NCBI GenBank assembly: GCA_026225055.1
Contig: JAMFSA010000095.1
Span: forward strand, 62,001-126,000
From: Mucilaginibacter xinganensis
GTDB lineage: Bacteria > Bacteroidota > Bacteroidia > Sphingobacteriales > Sphingobacteriaceae
Direction of reading: 5' to 3'
DNA: 64,000 bases
Numbering within the stretch: position 1 is the first letter of the stretch; each line of letters begins with the position of its first letter. Below the pieces are notes generated by a model. The model ran no database searches and had not been told where the DNA came from. It saw only the letters and a program-made list of their open reading frames with translations. This document shows, in pieces, positions 16,943-27,096 of the stretch. The position numbers and the translations under genes are program-made.

Positions 16943-19900
16943 ATGTATAAAAATTTTACTGAATTTATATGCAGCAAGCCTCGTAGCTGTATCTATAAAA
17001 CTCTGCTTGTCATGAAGATAACGCTAATTTTAATAATGACCACTTTTTTGCAGGGCTTCGCCTCAACCTATGCTCAAAAGGTAGTTTTACGCGTTAATAA
17101 TGCTTCTTTGAAAGAAGTGTTTGAAAAAATACATAAACAAACTAATTACGATTTTTTGTATAACGCTGATGACTTAAAATCAGCAAAAAGAGTAAGTCTT
17201 GATCTTAAAGACGCCTCGCTAAAACAAGCGCTGGATGAGTGTTTTACCGATCAGGCATTAACTTATGTGCTTGATAATAAAACCATTTTAATAACAAAAA
17301 AGGTAAGCGCTACAAACGAACAGCCTGTTGCTGTAGCTGTTGCAGGTAAAATAACGGATGATGGGAATATACCACTGGCAGGAGTAACTATCAGAGAAAA
17401 AGGCACCCAGAACTTTGTTACCAGTGATGCTCATGGAAGTTTTAAGATCATAGTGGCTAATGAAAATGCTATACTGGTTTTCACCTATGTAGGTTTTGCC
17501 CCGCAGGAAGCATCTGTAAATAAAAGTACCCAGCTAAACATTATACTAAAGGAAACAACTCAAAATTTAAATGATGTTGTTGTTATTGGTTACGGCCAGC
17601 AAAAAAGGGGTGATGTAAATGGTGCAGTATCAACAGTTACAGCGAAGGATATTGTAGATATACCGCAAACAAGTGCCGACCAGCTGCTACAGGGTAAGGC
17701 TGCCGGTGTTGTAGTTACTAATGGTACAGGCGCTCCTGGTAGCTCAGCCTCGGTGCACATAAGGGGCATAACATCACTAACAGGTTCAAATGAACCTTTA
17801 TACGTGGTTGATGGTGTATATATTGATGGTGCCGCCTATACTACTCAAAACCAAAATAATGGTGAGAATACAGTTAGCCCGTTGAGCTACATTAACCCCA
17901 ATGATATAGAATCATATAGTGTATTGAAGGATGCTTCCGCGACAGCTATATATGGTAGCCGTGGCTCAAACGGTGTAATTATTATTACTACCAAAAAAGG
18001 AAAGAATGGTGTTGCGCATTTAAATTACGATGGTTATTACGGATTTCAGCAGCAGGGGCACTTCCTGGATATGATGAACCTGCCGCAATATGCCAATATT
18101 GAAAATGTAATTGCAGATGTTACCGGTGTAGGCCGCAGAGGTGAATTTGCAGACCCCAGCTTACTTGGCCCGGGTACTAACTGGCAGAAAGCGGTATTTA
18201 AAACCGCGCCAATGCAAAATAATAACCTTTCTCTCACCGGCGGTAACGATAATATGAATTACTATATATCCGGTGGTTTCCTTAAACAGGATGGTACTAT
18301 TATAGGATCAAACTTTAAACGCTACTCTTTCCGTACCAATGTTGAAGGAAAGTTGAAAGATTGGTTTAAATTAGGTGCAAGCATGACGTTAAACCGTACC
18401 GACCAAAATATGGGTGCGAGTGATAACGGCGGTATTGTTTACCAGGCGCTATTAAATGCTCCTGATCAGGCAGCCACCAACCCTGATGGCAGCTATACCG
18501 TTGCTCCTGCATCATATGGTAGCGGCACTTTTATAAGCCCTGTTGCCCTGGCGATGTTGAATACTAATAACCTGGTGCGTAACAGTGTAAATGCAAATTT
18601 TTATGCTGATATACGTTTTTTTAGAGATCTGACATTGAGATCAGAGATTGGTGGTTATGATAATGCTGCAACCAGCAAGTTATTTTTCCCATCCTACACA
18701 GTAACATCGCCTACTGACCCAACGATTATATATGGTAACCCCATTGCTAGTTTAAGTGAATATTGGGATCAGGCTTTAGGTTGGAACTGGAAAGAATATT
18801 TTACCTACAATCACACTTTCGCCAAAAAACACAGCATAACCGGAACCGCAGGTTATGAATTGAATGAAGGTATGTACAACAGTATAAATGCCGGTACAAA
18901 TACATTTTTAACCAATGATTTGCCAACGCTTAACCTCGGCGGCGCTAAAATACCTACAATTGGTGAAAATAAGTCCTCAAATGTGCTGGAGTCTTTTTAT
19001 GCCCGCGCCATTTATGATTATGATAACAGGTATAGCTTAACTGCTACGATCCGGTCTGACAGGTCTTCAAATTTTGCACAGGGTCACCAAACCGGTTATT
19101 TCCCGTCAGCGGCACTCGGATGGACAATTTCAAACGAAGCATTTTTTGCAGGCCTGAAAAAAGTAGCCGACAATGTTAAATTAAGAATTGGCTATGGTGA
19201 AGTAGGAAATCAAAACGTGCCGGGTTACCAGTACGGTGCAGCGCTTAACCCCACCATTACGGGCTTAGGTACCGGTTTTAATGTTGATAAATATCCTAAT
19301 CCAAATCTTACCTGGCAAACATCTATACAAACCGATGTTGGTTTAGATTTTAATTTATTTACCAGAATTGATGGAACTATTGACTGGTACAATAAAACCT
19401 CGAAAAACTTCCTTTTCCAGGCGCCTTTGCCGCAGTTCTTAACCGGTGATGCAAATTACCTTGGCGGACTAAACCCTCCTTATGTAAATGGCGGCGAGGT
19501 TAGCAATAAAGGTATTGAGTTCAGCCTTACTTCAAAAAACATTATTTCAAAGGATTTCAACTGGAGTACTTCAGTAACCTTTACACATTATACCAATAAA
19601 GTAATTTCTACTTACAACAACAGTGTCATTAATGCGAGTGTTACTTCAGGATTTTTAACTATCCCGGTTACACAAACCCAGGTTGGCGGCCCTATTGGTG
19701 AGTTTTATGGTTATACAGTAAAGGGTATATTTAAAACTGCCGCTCAACTGCAATCCGCCCCTGTACAATTTGGGCAGCCTACAAGTACTACCCCTGGTAC
19801 TATTGGTTCTACATCTTTGGGCGATATTCAGTATGTCGATATCAATCATGATGGTAAGATCGATGCCAGCGATATGAGCCCTATTGGTAATCCTAACCCC

Positions 19901-20398
19901 AACTTTACCTATAGCTTTACCAATAATTTCAACTATAAAGCCTTTGATCTGTCTGTATTTTTTTATGGCTCATATGGCGGTAAAATACTTAACTATTTAG
20001 ATTATAGCCTTGAAGGTTTGAATGGCTTATACACAAATCAACTTGCCGCAGCTTCTAATTTCTGGACACCGTCTAACCCTAATTCAGATATACCTGCGCC
20101 AAAGGGCGGTGTTAATCCAAACCTCAACATGTCAACCAGGTTTTTGCAAAGCGCGTCATTTTTAAGGCTTCAAAACGTGCGTTTAGGGTACAGCCTGCCG
20201 TCGAAATGGGCTAAATATATAGCACTTAGTCGCCTAAAAGTGTTTTGCAGCGCGCAAAACGTGTTTGTAATAACGGGTTATAAAGGTCTTGACCCAGAAG
20301 TTGGCCAGCAAAATCAAAACGTTTTTTTAACCAATGTGGATTTGGGAAGATACCCTTCGCCAAGGGTTATCACTTTTGGAGTAAACGCAGAATTTTAA
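16943..20398 (+). CDS. SusC/RagA-family TonB-dependent receptor with STN signalling domain
   Basis: This is the outer-membrane, TonB-energised importer of an oligosaccharide. After a signal region (to about residue 45, ASTYAQ) come an STN domain (about 55-115) that talks to FecR, a CarboxypepD_reg-like domain (about 130-215), a TonB-box-like segment (DVVVIGYGQQKRGDVNGAVS), the plug (VHIRGITSLTGSNEPLYVVDG) and a long beta-barrel ending in the aromatic FGVNAEF. The 1151 residues fit the STN-bearing class. SusD follows 20 bp downstream. The ligand is not readable from this protein. Confidence 0.96.
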   Translation: MYKNFTEFICSKPRSCIYKTLLVMKITLILIMTTFLQGFASTYAQKVVLRVNNASLKEVFEKIHKQTNYDFLYNADDLKSAKRVSLDLKDASLKQALDECFTDQALTYVLDNKTILITKKVSATNEQPVAVAVAGKITDDGNIPLAGVTIREKGTQNFVTSDAHGSFKIIVANENAILVFTYVGFAPQEASVNKSTQLNIILKETTQNLNDVVVIGYGQQKRGDVNGAVSTVTAKDIVDIPQTSADQLLQGKAAGVVVTNGTGAPGSSASVHIRGITSLTGSNEPLYVVDGVYIDGAAYTTQNQNNGENTVSPLSYINPNDIESYSVLKDASATAIYGSRGSNGVIIITTKKGKNGVAHLNYDGYYGFQQQGHFLDMMNLPQYANIENVIADVTGVGRRGEFADPSLLGPGTNWQKAVFKTAPMQNNNLSLTGGNDNMNYYISGGFLKQDGTIIGSNFKRYSFRTNVEGKLKDWFKLGASMTLNRTDQNMGASDNGGIVYQALLNAPDQAATNPDGSYTVAPASYGSGTFISPVALAMLNTNNLVRNSVNANFYADIRFFRDLTLRSEIGGYDNAATSKLFFPSYTVTSPTDPTIIYGNPIASLSEYWDQALGWNWKEYFTYNHTFAKKHSITGTAGYELNEGMYNSINAGTNTFLTNDLPTLNLGGAKIPTIGENKSSNVLESFYARAIYDYDNRYSLTATIRSDRSSNFAQGHQTGYFPSAALGWTISNEAFFAGLKKVADNVKLRIGYGEVGNQNVPGYQYGAALNPTITGLGTGFNVDKYPNPNLTWQTSIQTDVGLDFNLFTRIDGTIDWYNKTSKNFLFQAPLPQFLTGDANYLGGLNPPYVNGGEVSNKGIEFSLTSKNIISKDFNWSTSVTFTHYTNKVISTYNNSVINASVTSGFLTIPVTQTQVGGPIGEFYGYTVKGIFKTAAQLQSAPVQFGQPTSTTPGTIGSTSLGDIQYVDINHDGKIDASDMSPIGNPNPNFTYSFTNNFNYKAFDLSVFFYGSYGGKILNYLDYSLEGLNGLYTNQLAAASNFWTPSNPNSDIPAPKGGVNPNLNMSTRFLQSASFLRLQNVRLGYSLPSKWAKYIALSRLKVFCSAQNVFVITGYKGLDPEVGQQNQNVFLTNVDLGRYPSPRVITFGVNAEF

Positions 20399-20418
20399 CA
20401 TAAAAAAGAAATTTTGAC

Positions 20419-22086
20419 ATGAAAACAAATATAAAATATTTAATCGGTGCCGCGGTGATGAGCATTTTTGCTGTCACAGGCTGTAAAAAGGATTTCTTTA
20501 ATCGCCCGCCCGAAAATGCGATAACAATTGATGATTTTTATAAAACAGACGCGCAGGTAGCATCAAGCACGCTTAACCTTTACAATTCGGTTTGGTTTAA
20601 CTATGTGTCAAAACCTGGTTGGGCAGTATGTGAAATGACAGGCGGTAACGGCCGTAGTTATTCATCAGATGTAAGTGACTTTGGGAACCTTAATGGGGCC
20701 GTTACAAACCTTAACGCGCAAAATGATGCTGCCTGGGTTTCATTATGGACAGTTGTAGAGCAGGCTAACGCGCTTATCAATATATTGCCCACCAAGGTAG
20801 GTTCAGCAGTAACACCAGCTGTGGAAAACAATGCTTTGGGCGAGGCTCATTTTATGCGTGCCATGGCTTATTTCCATATTGTAAGGTTATGGGGCCCGGT
20901 ACCTATTATTGAAAATGGCAGCAACTTTTTAACCAATTTCCAGGTAAATACCAACCGGATACAGGATATCTACACCTTTATGGTGAACGATATGAAATTT
21001 GCCGAAGCCAATTGCACAGCTATGATCAGAACGGGATCTATCACACAGGGCCACGTATCCAGTGGTTCAGCTTCAGCAATGCTCGCGAAATTATATCTGT
21101 ATATGCAGGATTATCCTGACGCGCTTAAGGAAGCACAGAAAGTGATCAATAGCGGTGAATTTAAATTATACGGTATAGATATTCCTAATAAAACCTATAA
21201 CGACCTGTTTAAAACCGCAAATAATAATAACGAAGAAAGCATTTGCCAGTTGCAATGGGCAGGCGGCGCTGCATATGGCCATGGAAACCCTCAGCAAGCT
21301 TCTTTAGCTATCAGTAGTACTATTACAGGTACAGGTGACGGATATGCAGTTTTGGGTCCCACTATCGACTTGCAAAATTCTTATGAAGCGGGCGATCTGA
21401 GGCTGCATGCTACCATTATGCAAGCGGGCGATTTCTATCCAGAACTTGACGCGGCAACAGGCGGTTATACAGTGCCTGCAACTGTTAATGCGCAGGGTGG
21501 GGATGCAGGTGTTAAAAAGTATGTAGTTGGTACACCTGCTGATAACGGCGGTCTTGGTGCCGCGCAATCGGCAGCTAATAACACTTATTTAATGCGTTAT
21601 GCCGAAGTTTATTTAATTGCGGCTGAAGCTATTGTGGGTGCTAACAGTACTTCGTCAGATCCTCAAGCCTTAATTTATATTAACGCCATCAGGAAACGGG
21701 CAAACTTAGCATCATTAACCGTGATAAATCGTAATCACCTTGTCCCTAACCCTAATTATGATGCCACATATAACAATACAGTGCCTACAACTATAATAAA
21801 GGATGATATCATATCTGAAAGAAGGCATGAGTTTGCTATAGAGAACGATTACTGGTTTGACCTTTGCCGCCTGGACGGATGGAACGGTATATTAACTAAC
21901 TCTCATCCACTGGCAACTCAAATGATAAGCCAGCAGGAAAGAGGTACTTATGCCAGTGACCGCAAAACGGTATACCACACAGCCGTTACGCCAAAAAGTA
22001 CCGACTTTTTGCTTCCAATCCCGATTGGTGAAACCACAAGTGATCCTAAATTATTACAACCACCTGTAGCATATACATTCAAATAA
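20419..22086 (+). CDS. SusD/RagB-family glycan-binding lipoprotein
   Basis: This surface lipoprotein forms the lid of the SusC transporter and helps capture the sugar. A lipoprotein signal ends in the lipobox at VTGC (Cys near residue 22). The SusD-like N-terminal TPR half follows (FKRPPENAITIDDFYKTDAQV-like region, ALGEAHFMRAMAYFHIVRLWGPVPI). The C-terminal RagB/SusD signature is visible in YLIAAEAIVGANS, AIRKRANLASLT and IISERRHEFAIENDYWFDLCRL. The 555 residues are typical. It is paired with the SusC gene 20 bp upstream. Confidence 0.95.
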   Translation: MKTNIKYLIGAAVMSIFAVTGCKKDFFNRPPENAITIDDFYKTDAQVASSTLNLYNSVWFNYVSKPGWAVCEMTGGNGRSYSSDVSDFGNLNGAVTNLNAQNDAAWVSLWTVVEQANALINILPTKVGSAVTPAVENNALGEAHFMRAMAYFHIVRLWGPVPIIENGSNFLTNFQVNTNRIQDIYTFMVNDMKFAEANCTAMIRTGSITQGHVSSGSASAMLAKLYLYMQDYPDALKEAQKVINSGEFKLYGIDIPNKTYNDLFKTANNNNEESICQLQWAGGAAYGHGNPQQASLAISSTITGTGDGYAVLGPTIDLQNSYEAGDLRLHATIMQAGDFYPELDAATGGYTVPATVNAQGGDAGVKKYVVGTPADNGGLGAAQSAANNTYLMRYAEVYLIAAEAIVGANSTSSDPQALIYINAIRKRANLASLTVINRNHLVPNPNYDATYNNTVPTTIIKDDIISERRHEFAIENDYWFDLCRLDGWNGILTNSHPLATQMISQQERGTYASDRKTVYHTAVTPKSTDFLLPIPIGETTSDPKLLQPPVAYTFK

Positions 22087-22094
22087 TTACAGCT

Positions 22095-23252
22095 ATGAAA
22101 AATTTAAAACCGATATTTTTTTACTGCATATTTTCATTGTTTGTGATATGCAGCATAAGTGCCTGTAAAAAGGATGGCGATCATGCCGCTCCCACTATTA
22201 CAAGAGTACGCACCGTATTCCAAAGCACCCAAACATCACAAACTGTTACGGCTTTTGATTCAACAACAACCGATGGTAAAATAGGTACCTTATATGCCAT
22301 AATAGGCAACAACCTAAGTACCGCAAAAGCTGTGTATCTTAATGGTGTACCTGTTTATTTTAATGTGGCTTACGTTTCAAATACAACTTTGCAGTTTTCG
22401 GTGCCCAACACTGTGCCTTACAGCAGCAGCAGCACAAATAATTTGCTTACCGTTGTCACCGACTATGGTAAAGTAAGTACGCCTTTTGTAATTGAACAAC
22501 CTGTACCGGGTATAACTTCAGTTGATCAGTTAGCAGGCAACCCGGGCGATATTATCACTATTACCGGTACAACGTTCAATGGCCTTACAGGAGTTTCTTT
22601 CGGTACCGTGCCTGGTAAGGTGCTTACAAACACACCTACCGTGATAACTGTTGAGGTTCCTACAGGAGTTACCTATGGCCCGATTTTAGTAACTACGGCT
22701 GCAACAAAAGGTGGTGGTGTTGGAACAGGGCCTTTACTTACTTCCGGAACAAGTGAGTTAACAACCGGAACCGCAGTGCACCAGGCAAATGGTATTTTTG
22801 GCTTCAAGACAGCGATTTTTGAAGATGCAGCTGAAAATAGCTGGGATATTCAAGGTGGTTGGGACGGAACTCCTTATACTATAGATACAAAAACGGTAAG
22901 AAGGGGTACCGCATCCATAAGTTATACTTTTAGCGGCGGTTACAATGGTTTTGTAATAAATGCGGGCACCGGAAATAGTGTTGATGCAAACACCGCTATT
23001 AAGTTTTCCATATATGGCGGAAAGGGAACCAACGGTAAAAATATACGTCTTAACCTGAACTATAATTCTAATGTGACAGTCCAGCTTACACTTTCTGAAG
23101 GTAAATGGGTTGATTATATTATTCCTGTTCAGAATTTTGTTGATTCTGCCAACCCTTTGCCTTCCAGTATCAATAATTTGGTTTTTCAAGAATTCAGTGG
23201 GAATCCTTCACAGTTTAACCTGGATGACGTTGGATTAGTTGAGCTTAAATAA
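22095..23252 (+). CDS. IPT/TIG-domain surface lipoprotein, SusE/F-position glycan-binding protein
   Basis: The product is a 385-residue lipoprotein (lipobox SISAC, Cys near residue 24). One or two IPT/TIG immunoglobulin-like folds (about 35-205; VDQLAGNPGDIITITGTTFNG) are followed by a C-terminal beta-sandwich (about 240-385) with aromatic and glycine-rich segments resembling a carbohydrate-binding module. It begins 8 bp after susD and is the last gene before a strong intrinsic terminator. By position and layout it is a surface glycan-binding protein that presents polysaccharide to the SusCD pair. The exact CBM family is not assigned. Confidence 0.8.
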   Translation: MKNLKPIFFYCIFSLFVICSISACKKDGDHAAPTITRVRTVFQSTQTSQTVTAFDSTTTDGKIGTLYAIIGNNLSTAKAVYLNGVPVYFNVAYVSNTTLQFSVPNTVPYSSSSTNNLLTVVTDYGKVSTPFVIEQPVPGITSVDQLAGNPGDIITITGTTFNGLTGVSFGTVPGKVLTNTPTVITVEVPTGVTYGPILVTTAATKGGGVGTGPLLTSGTSELTTGTAVHQANGIFGFKTAIFEDAAENSWDIQGGWDGTPYTIDTKTVRRGTASISYTFSGGYNGFVINAGTGNSVDANTAIKFSIYGGKGTNGKNIRLNLNYNSNVTVQLTLSEGKWVDYIIPVQNFVDSANPLPSSINNLVFQEFSGNPSQFNLDDVGLVELK

Positions 23253-23277
23253 TAAAGATAGTTAATGGGTAAATATG

Positions 23278-23313
23278 GCCACCATCGCGGGTTTCGGTGG
23301 TGGCTTTTTTTTT
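23278..23313 (+). terminator. Strong intrinsic terminator after the SusCD operon
   Basis: GCCACCA at 23278-23284 pairs perfectly with TGGTGGC at 23298-23304 and is followed at once by nine T residues. This marks the end of the SusC-SusD-IPT transcript. It also shows that the next gene cannot start at the in-frame ATG at 23275, which lies in front of the hairpin. Confidence 0.85.
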
Positions 23314-23334
23314 AAAAGAACAAAATATACGCAG

Positions 23335-25095
23335 ATGACGATGAGGATAATTAGTGCGGCAATGTTTATTGTGTTGATGACGACAATAGCATGCAAAAAG
23401 AGCAATAATACAGGGACAACAACAACTACTACCACAACAACCGATCAGGGCAATGGCGGGGCAACAGGGCCTATTACAACGCCTACCGATCCGTCAGTTG
23501 CAGCAACACAGGGCTTTTTTCTGAACGATTGGCAGGCCAGAACTTTTACTGCGCCATCAACACAGGCAGCGGCCAAGCCATCGGCAACAACATCCATCAC
23601 GGTGTCGGCCGATTATGCCCAGGTGGTATCAAAGGTTTCAAAATATATGTTTGGTAATAATATTAATCCCTTTACCGGGCAATATACAAGCGCGGGGGTA
23701 GTTACCGATCTAACCAATCTTTCGCCAAATATTATAAGGGCTCCCGGTGGAAGCTTATCTGATGTTTATTTTTGGAACTCACCATCAGGTGGCCACCCTG
23801 CGGATGTTCCCGCACAACTGTTAAATGCAGATGGAACAGTTAGTACCAATACCGGATATTGGAGCGGACAGGTTACCGATAGCTGGTCACTCAGTTTGGA
23901 TAATTATTACAGCTTGTTACAAAAAACAAAAAGCACCGGTATAATTACGGTTAACTATGCTTATGCACGTTATGGTACCGGGCCAACCCCTGTACAAACT
24001 GCCGCGCATTTGGCAGCGCAATGGGTTAGGTATGATAAAGGCCGTACCAAGTTTTGGGAAATTGGCAACGAGTGCTATGGCAACTGGGAAGCATGCTACC
24101 GTATTGATGTAACCAAAAATCAGGATGGCCAGCCAGCCATACTTACAGGAGCATTATATGGGCAGCAATTTTTAGTTTTTGCAGACTCGATGCGTAATGC
24201 TGCGGCCCAGATAGGTGCAACCATACAAATAGGAGCGGTATTACACGAAACTGCCGATGCGAATAATGGACAGGGCGTAAGCAACTGGAACGCCGGAGTA
24301 CTTGGCGCGATTAGTAACTCGGCTGATTTTTTTATTGTGCATAATTATTATACAAACTATAATGAAAACTCAACCGCGTCAACTATTTTTAATACAGCGG
24401 CAACTTCATCCTTTACGTTAATGAATTATGTGAAGGCCTCCATACAAACTGCCGGGGTAACGCAAAAACCAATAGCTTTAACGGAATGGAACATTTTTTC
24501 GACCGGATCGCAGCAGCAAATATCAAATGTTGCCGGTGTACACGCGGTAATGGTTTTGGGTGAAACAATTAAAGACCAGTATGGCGAGGCAAGTCGGTGG
24601 GACTTGGCAAACGCCTGGAGTACCACATCTCCGGGTGATGATCAGGGTCTGTTCAGCTACGGGCAGCCAAATGTTACTGATTTTACGCCACGCCCGGCAT
24701 TTTACTACATGTACTATTTTCAAAAATTCTTTGGCGATAGGATGATCAGTTCATCGGTTACTGGCAGTTCAAGTATAGTTAGTTATGCCTCATCTTTCAG
24801 CTCAGGGCAGGCGGGAGTAGTGGTAGTAAATACCGGCGAAAGCGACGCGACTGTAAACGTGAGCTTTAAAAACTATTACACAGGCAGCAACTACTATTAT
24901 TACACGCTGCACGGTGGTACCGATAATGGCGATTTCTCCGGCAAGGTATTAGTTAATGGTACCGGCCCATCAATTGATTATGGTGGCCCAAGTACTTATG
25001 CGTCACTGGCTGCATCGTCAACAAGCACCAGCGGCGGCATAAAAGTTACTGTACCGGCAAGGGGTGTAGTGTTTTTAGTTGTAGATAAAAAATAA
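23335..25095 (+). CDS. Clan GH-A-like glycoside hydrolase lipoprotein
   Basis: This is a predicted surface or periplasmic glycosidase serving the SusCD locus. From ATG 23335 (or 23341) it has a clear lipoprotein signal ending in TTIAC, then a Thr-rich linker. The catalytic domain (about 80-490) shows the two hallmarks of retaining clan GH-A enzymes: WEIGNE with the acid/base Glu near residue 246, and LTEWN with the nucleophile Glu near residue 384. A C-terminal beta-sandwich ends the protein. The pattern is closest to the arabinofuranosidase/xylanase-type families (GH51, GH30, GH39), but I cannot choose between them. An upstream ATG at 23275 lies ahead of a terminator and is rejected. Confidence 0.75.
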   Translation: MTMRIISAAMFIVLMTTIACKKSNNTGTTTTTTTTTDQGNGGATGPITTPTDPSVAATQGFFLNDWQARTFTAPSTQAAAKPSATTSITVSADYAQVVSKVSKYMFGNNINPFTGQYTSAGVVTDLTNLSPNIIRAPGGSLSDVYFWNSPSGGHPADVPAQLLNADGTVSTNTGYWSGQVTDSWSLSLDNYYSLLQKTKSTGIITVNYAYARYGTGPTPVQTAAHLAAQWVRYDKGRTKFWEIGNECYGNWEACYRIDVTKNQDGQPAILTGALYGQQFLVFADSMRNAAAQIGATIQIGAVLHETADANNGQGVSNWNAGVLGAISNSADFFIVHNYYTNYNENSTASTIFNTAATSSFTLMNYVKASIQTAGVTQKPIALTEWNIFSTGSQQQISNVAGVHAVMVLGETIKDQYGEASRWDLANAWSTTSPGDDQGLFSYGQPNVTDFTPRPAFYYMYYFQKFFGDRMISSSVTGSSSIVSYASSFSSGQAGVVVVNTGESDATVNVSFKNYYTGSNYYYYTLHGGTDNGDFSGKVLVNGTGPSIDYGGPSTYASLAASSTSTSGGIKVTVPARGVVFLVVDKK

Positions 25096-25125
25096 TGAGT
25101 TAAATAATCGATGTGTATTATCATG

Positions 25126-25157
25126 AAGGGCGGTTAGTAAAATAGCTGCCCTTTTTT
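25126..25157 (+). terminator. Intrinsic terminator after the glycosidase gene
   Basis: AAGGGCGG at 25126-25133 pairs with CTGCCCTT at 25146-25153 (one G-T pair), ending in a T6 run from 25152 to 25157. It closes the glycosidase transcript 30 bp after the stop codon. Confidence 0.75.
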
Positions 25158-25256
25158 ATGCTAATATTTCTGAACTATCAGCTAAAAATTGAACAGCCAA
25201 ATGCATCGTTTTAATAAATAGCAGTTTATATATTTACAGCTTTCTTATTCATTAAC

Positions 25257-26084
25257 ATGATAATAGTTATTCAATGTAAAGACCAGGTTGGCCTGGTTGC
25301 ATCCATATCGGCAATATTAGCGAAACATCAGCTTAATATTATTTCCATGCGTGAGCATGTGGATAAAGTAGAGAACCTGTTTTTTATGCGCCTTAATATT
25401 GATGATGGCAAAGATGAACTGTTGCTTGAAAATTATATTAAAGAAGTATTACCGGCCGGTGCAATCGTATCCATAAACCCTAAACCCAGCAAAAAGGTGG
25501 TGGTTATGGTAAGTAAAGAATATCATTGCCTTGCCGATATATTGATCCGTAATTATTTCGGCACATTTGGCGCTACCGTGCAATGTGTGATAGGCAACCA
25601 TGCTGTATTACAGGGTATATGCGAGCGTTTTGATATGCCATACTACACCGTTTCGCACGAAAATATAAGTAAGCCCGAATTTGAAGAAAAGGTGGCTGAG
25701 ATCATTGAGCAATATAACCCGGACTATATCGTGCTGGCAAAATTCATGCGTATACTTTCGCCTGCAATAGTTGCTAAGTTCTCTATGCGGATCATTAATA
25801 TTCATCATTCGTTTTTGCCTGCGTTTATAGGTTCAAACCCATACAGGCAGGCCTTTGAGCGTGGTGTTAAACTGATAGGGGCAACGGCGCATTTTGTTTC
25901 AGATGAACTGGACGAGGGCCCTATCATCGCGCAACAGATCATCCCGGTAAACCATTCCTTTACCGCGGCAGATATGGTGCAGGCGGGCAAGGAAATTGAG
26001 ACCTCCGTATTAGCCAAAGCGCTGAAACTTGTGTTTGAAGACAGGGTATTTGTTTACAAAAACAAAACGGTAGTGTTTGAATAG
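25257..26084 (+). CDS. purU: Formyltetrahydrofolate deformylase
   Basis: It hydrolyses 10-formyl-THF to THF and formate, balancing one-carbon pools. The 275 residues have an N-terminal ACT domain (about 1-78, IQCKDQVGLVASISAILAKH) and a formyltransferase-fold catalytic domain (about 84-275). Diagnostic segments are VIGNHAVL, LAKFMRILSP, the catalytic INIHHSFLPAFIGSNPYRQAF, and the essential Asp in SDELDEGPIIAQ. No purine genes are adjacent, so it appears to be a single-gene unit with its own promoter in the AT-rich gap upstream. Confidence 0.96.
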   Translation: MIIVIQCKDQVGLVASISAILAKHQLNIISMREHVDKVENLFFMRLNIDDGKDELLLENYIKEVLPAGAIVSINPKPSKKVVVMVSKEYHCLADILIRNYFGTFGATVQCVIGNHAVLQGICERFDMPYYTVSHENISKPEFEEKVAEIIEQYNPDYIVLAKFMRILSPAIVAKFSMRIINIHHSFLPAFIGSNPYRQAFERGVKLIGATAHFVSDELDEGPIIAQQIIPVNHSFTAADMVQAGKEIETSVLAKALKLVFEDRVFVYKNKTVVFE

Positions 26085-26214
26085 CAGGATCATACTTTAA
26101 ATCTTGTAGCATCCACATTGTAACAGATAGGTTTCGTAACTTTATACTAATACCGCTTTTTTATTATTGCAATTGATATTGCTGTAAAATGCGGGCACTT
26201 TACAACCTAATAAA

Positions 26215-27006
26215 ATGTTACAACAAGTTTTATCATACCAGGTAGCCGATAGTATTGATATAAGATTACTGAAGCCTGCTTTTAAATCGGAATTATATTT
26301 TAGTGATACGGATGAGTTGTTTTACATTACCGGTGAGGGGCAATACATTTATGTGTTTAAATATGGCGTTGTTTGTTTCTTAAATTATGACGCGGTTAAG
26401 ATCTCAGAGTTTTTACAGCTGATATCGCCTTACTGCAGAAATAAATTTGAGCAGAGCCTGGAAGAGGAGTTTAAGATATTGACCAATGCGGGCAGAAATA
26501 AGATAGGGTTTAACTCGATAGAGATCATCGGGCACGACATTGAAGTGTTGCGTTTAATTATGCTCAATGTTTCCCAATCCGTAGCGCTGGATTATTACCA
26601 TGAGCAAACCACCAAACTTATGGAAGAAACCAACCTTCACACGCAGCAACTGGAAACAAATGGGCGTTTAAACATATCAGGCACCAACCTTAAAAAATAC
26701 ATCGGGCGAACACTCTTGTTAAAAAACCGCATTGCCGAAAACCTTTATATATTTGATTCGCCGCCCGAAACATGGGAGGATGAGAACCTGAATAAAATTC
26801 ATAACGACCTGAAGCGCACCTTCGACCTTAAAGAAAGATTCCGGAACATACAAGAGGGGTTAAATATTATAAGGGATAACTATGAGCTTTTCAGGGATCT
26901 GTTGCAATACAGGAACAGTTATCGGCTCGAGCTGATTGTTATCATCCTGATACTAATGGAGGTACTTAATATTTTCACCCAAAAAGTTTTTCATTTATTT
27001 TTTTAG
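26215..27006 (+). CDS. RMD1/DUF155-family protein with C-terminal membrane anchor
   Basis: The protein belongs to the RMD1 family (DUF155), known from yeast Rmd1 and widespread in bacteria; no biochemical role is established. The 263 residues show the family pattern: a mixed N-terminal domain with GEGQYIYVFKYGVVCFLNY, long charged helices (about 120-225), the conserved LLQYRNSYRLELIVIILILME near the end, and a single C-terminal TM helix. It stands alone between purU and the hybrid kinase, 91 bp ahead of the likely start of the kinase. Confidence 0.85.
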   Translation: MLQQVLSYQVADSIDIRLLKPAFKSELYFSDTDELFYITGEGQYIYVFKYGVVCFLNYDAVKISEFLQLISPYCRNKFEQSLEEEFKILTNAGRNKIGFNSIEIIGHDIEVLRLIMLNVSQSVALDYYHEQTTKLMEETNLHTQQLETNGRLNISGTNLKKYIGRTLLLKNRIAENLYIFDSPPETWEDENLNKIHNDLKRTFDLKERFRNIQEGLNIIRDNYELFRDLLQYRNSYRLELIVIILILMEVLNIFTQKVFHLFF

Positions 27007-27096
27007 TTTGGAATAGATATACCGCTTAATACAACGGTAGTTTAATTGCTCATCTGTTTAATTTACATTAAATTTGATATCAAAGTTCAAACTAAA

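Noticed and set aside
23275..23334. ATG start for the glycosidase at 23275
   Set aside because: The first 10 codons lie over an intrinsic terminator and the lipoprotein signal would be internal.
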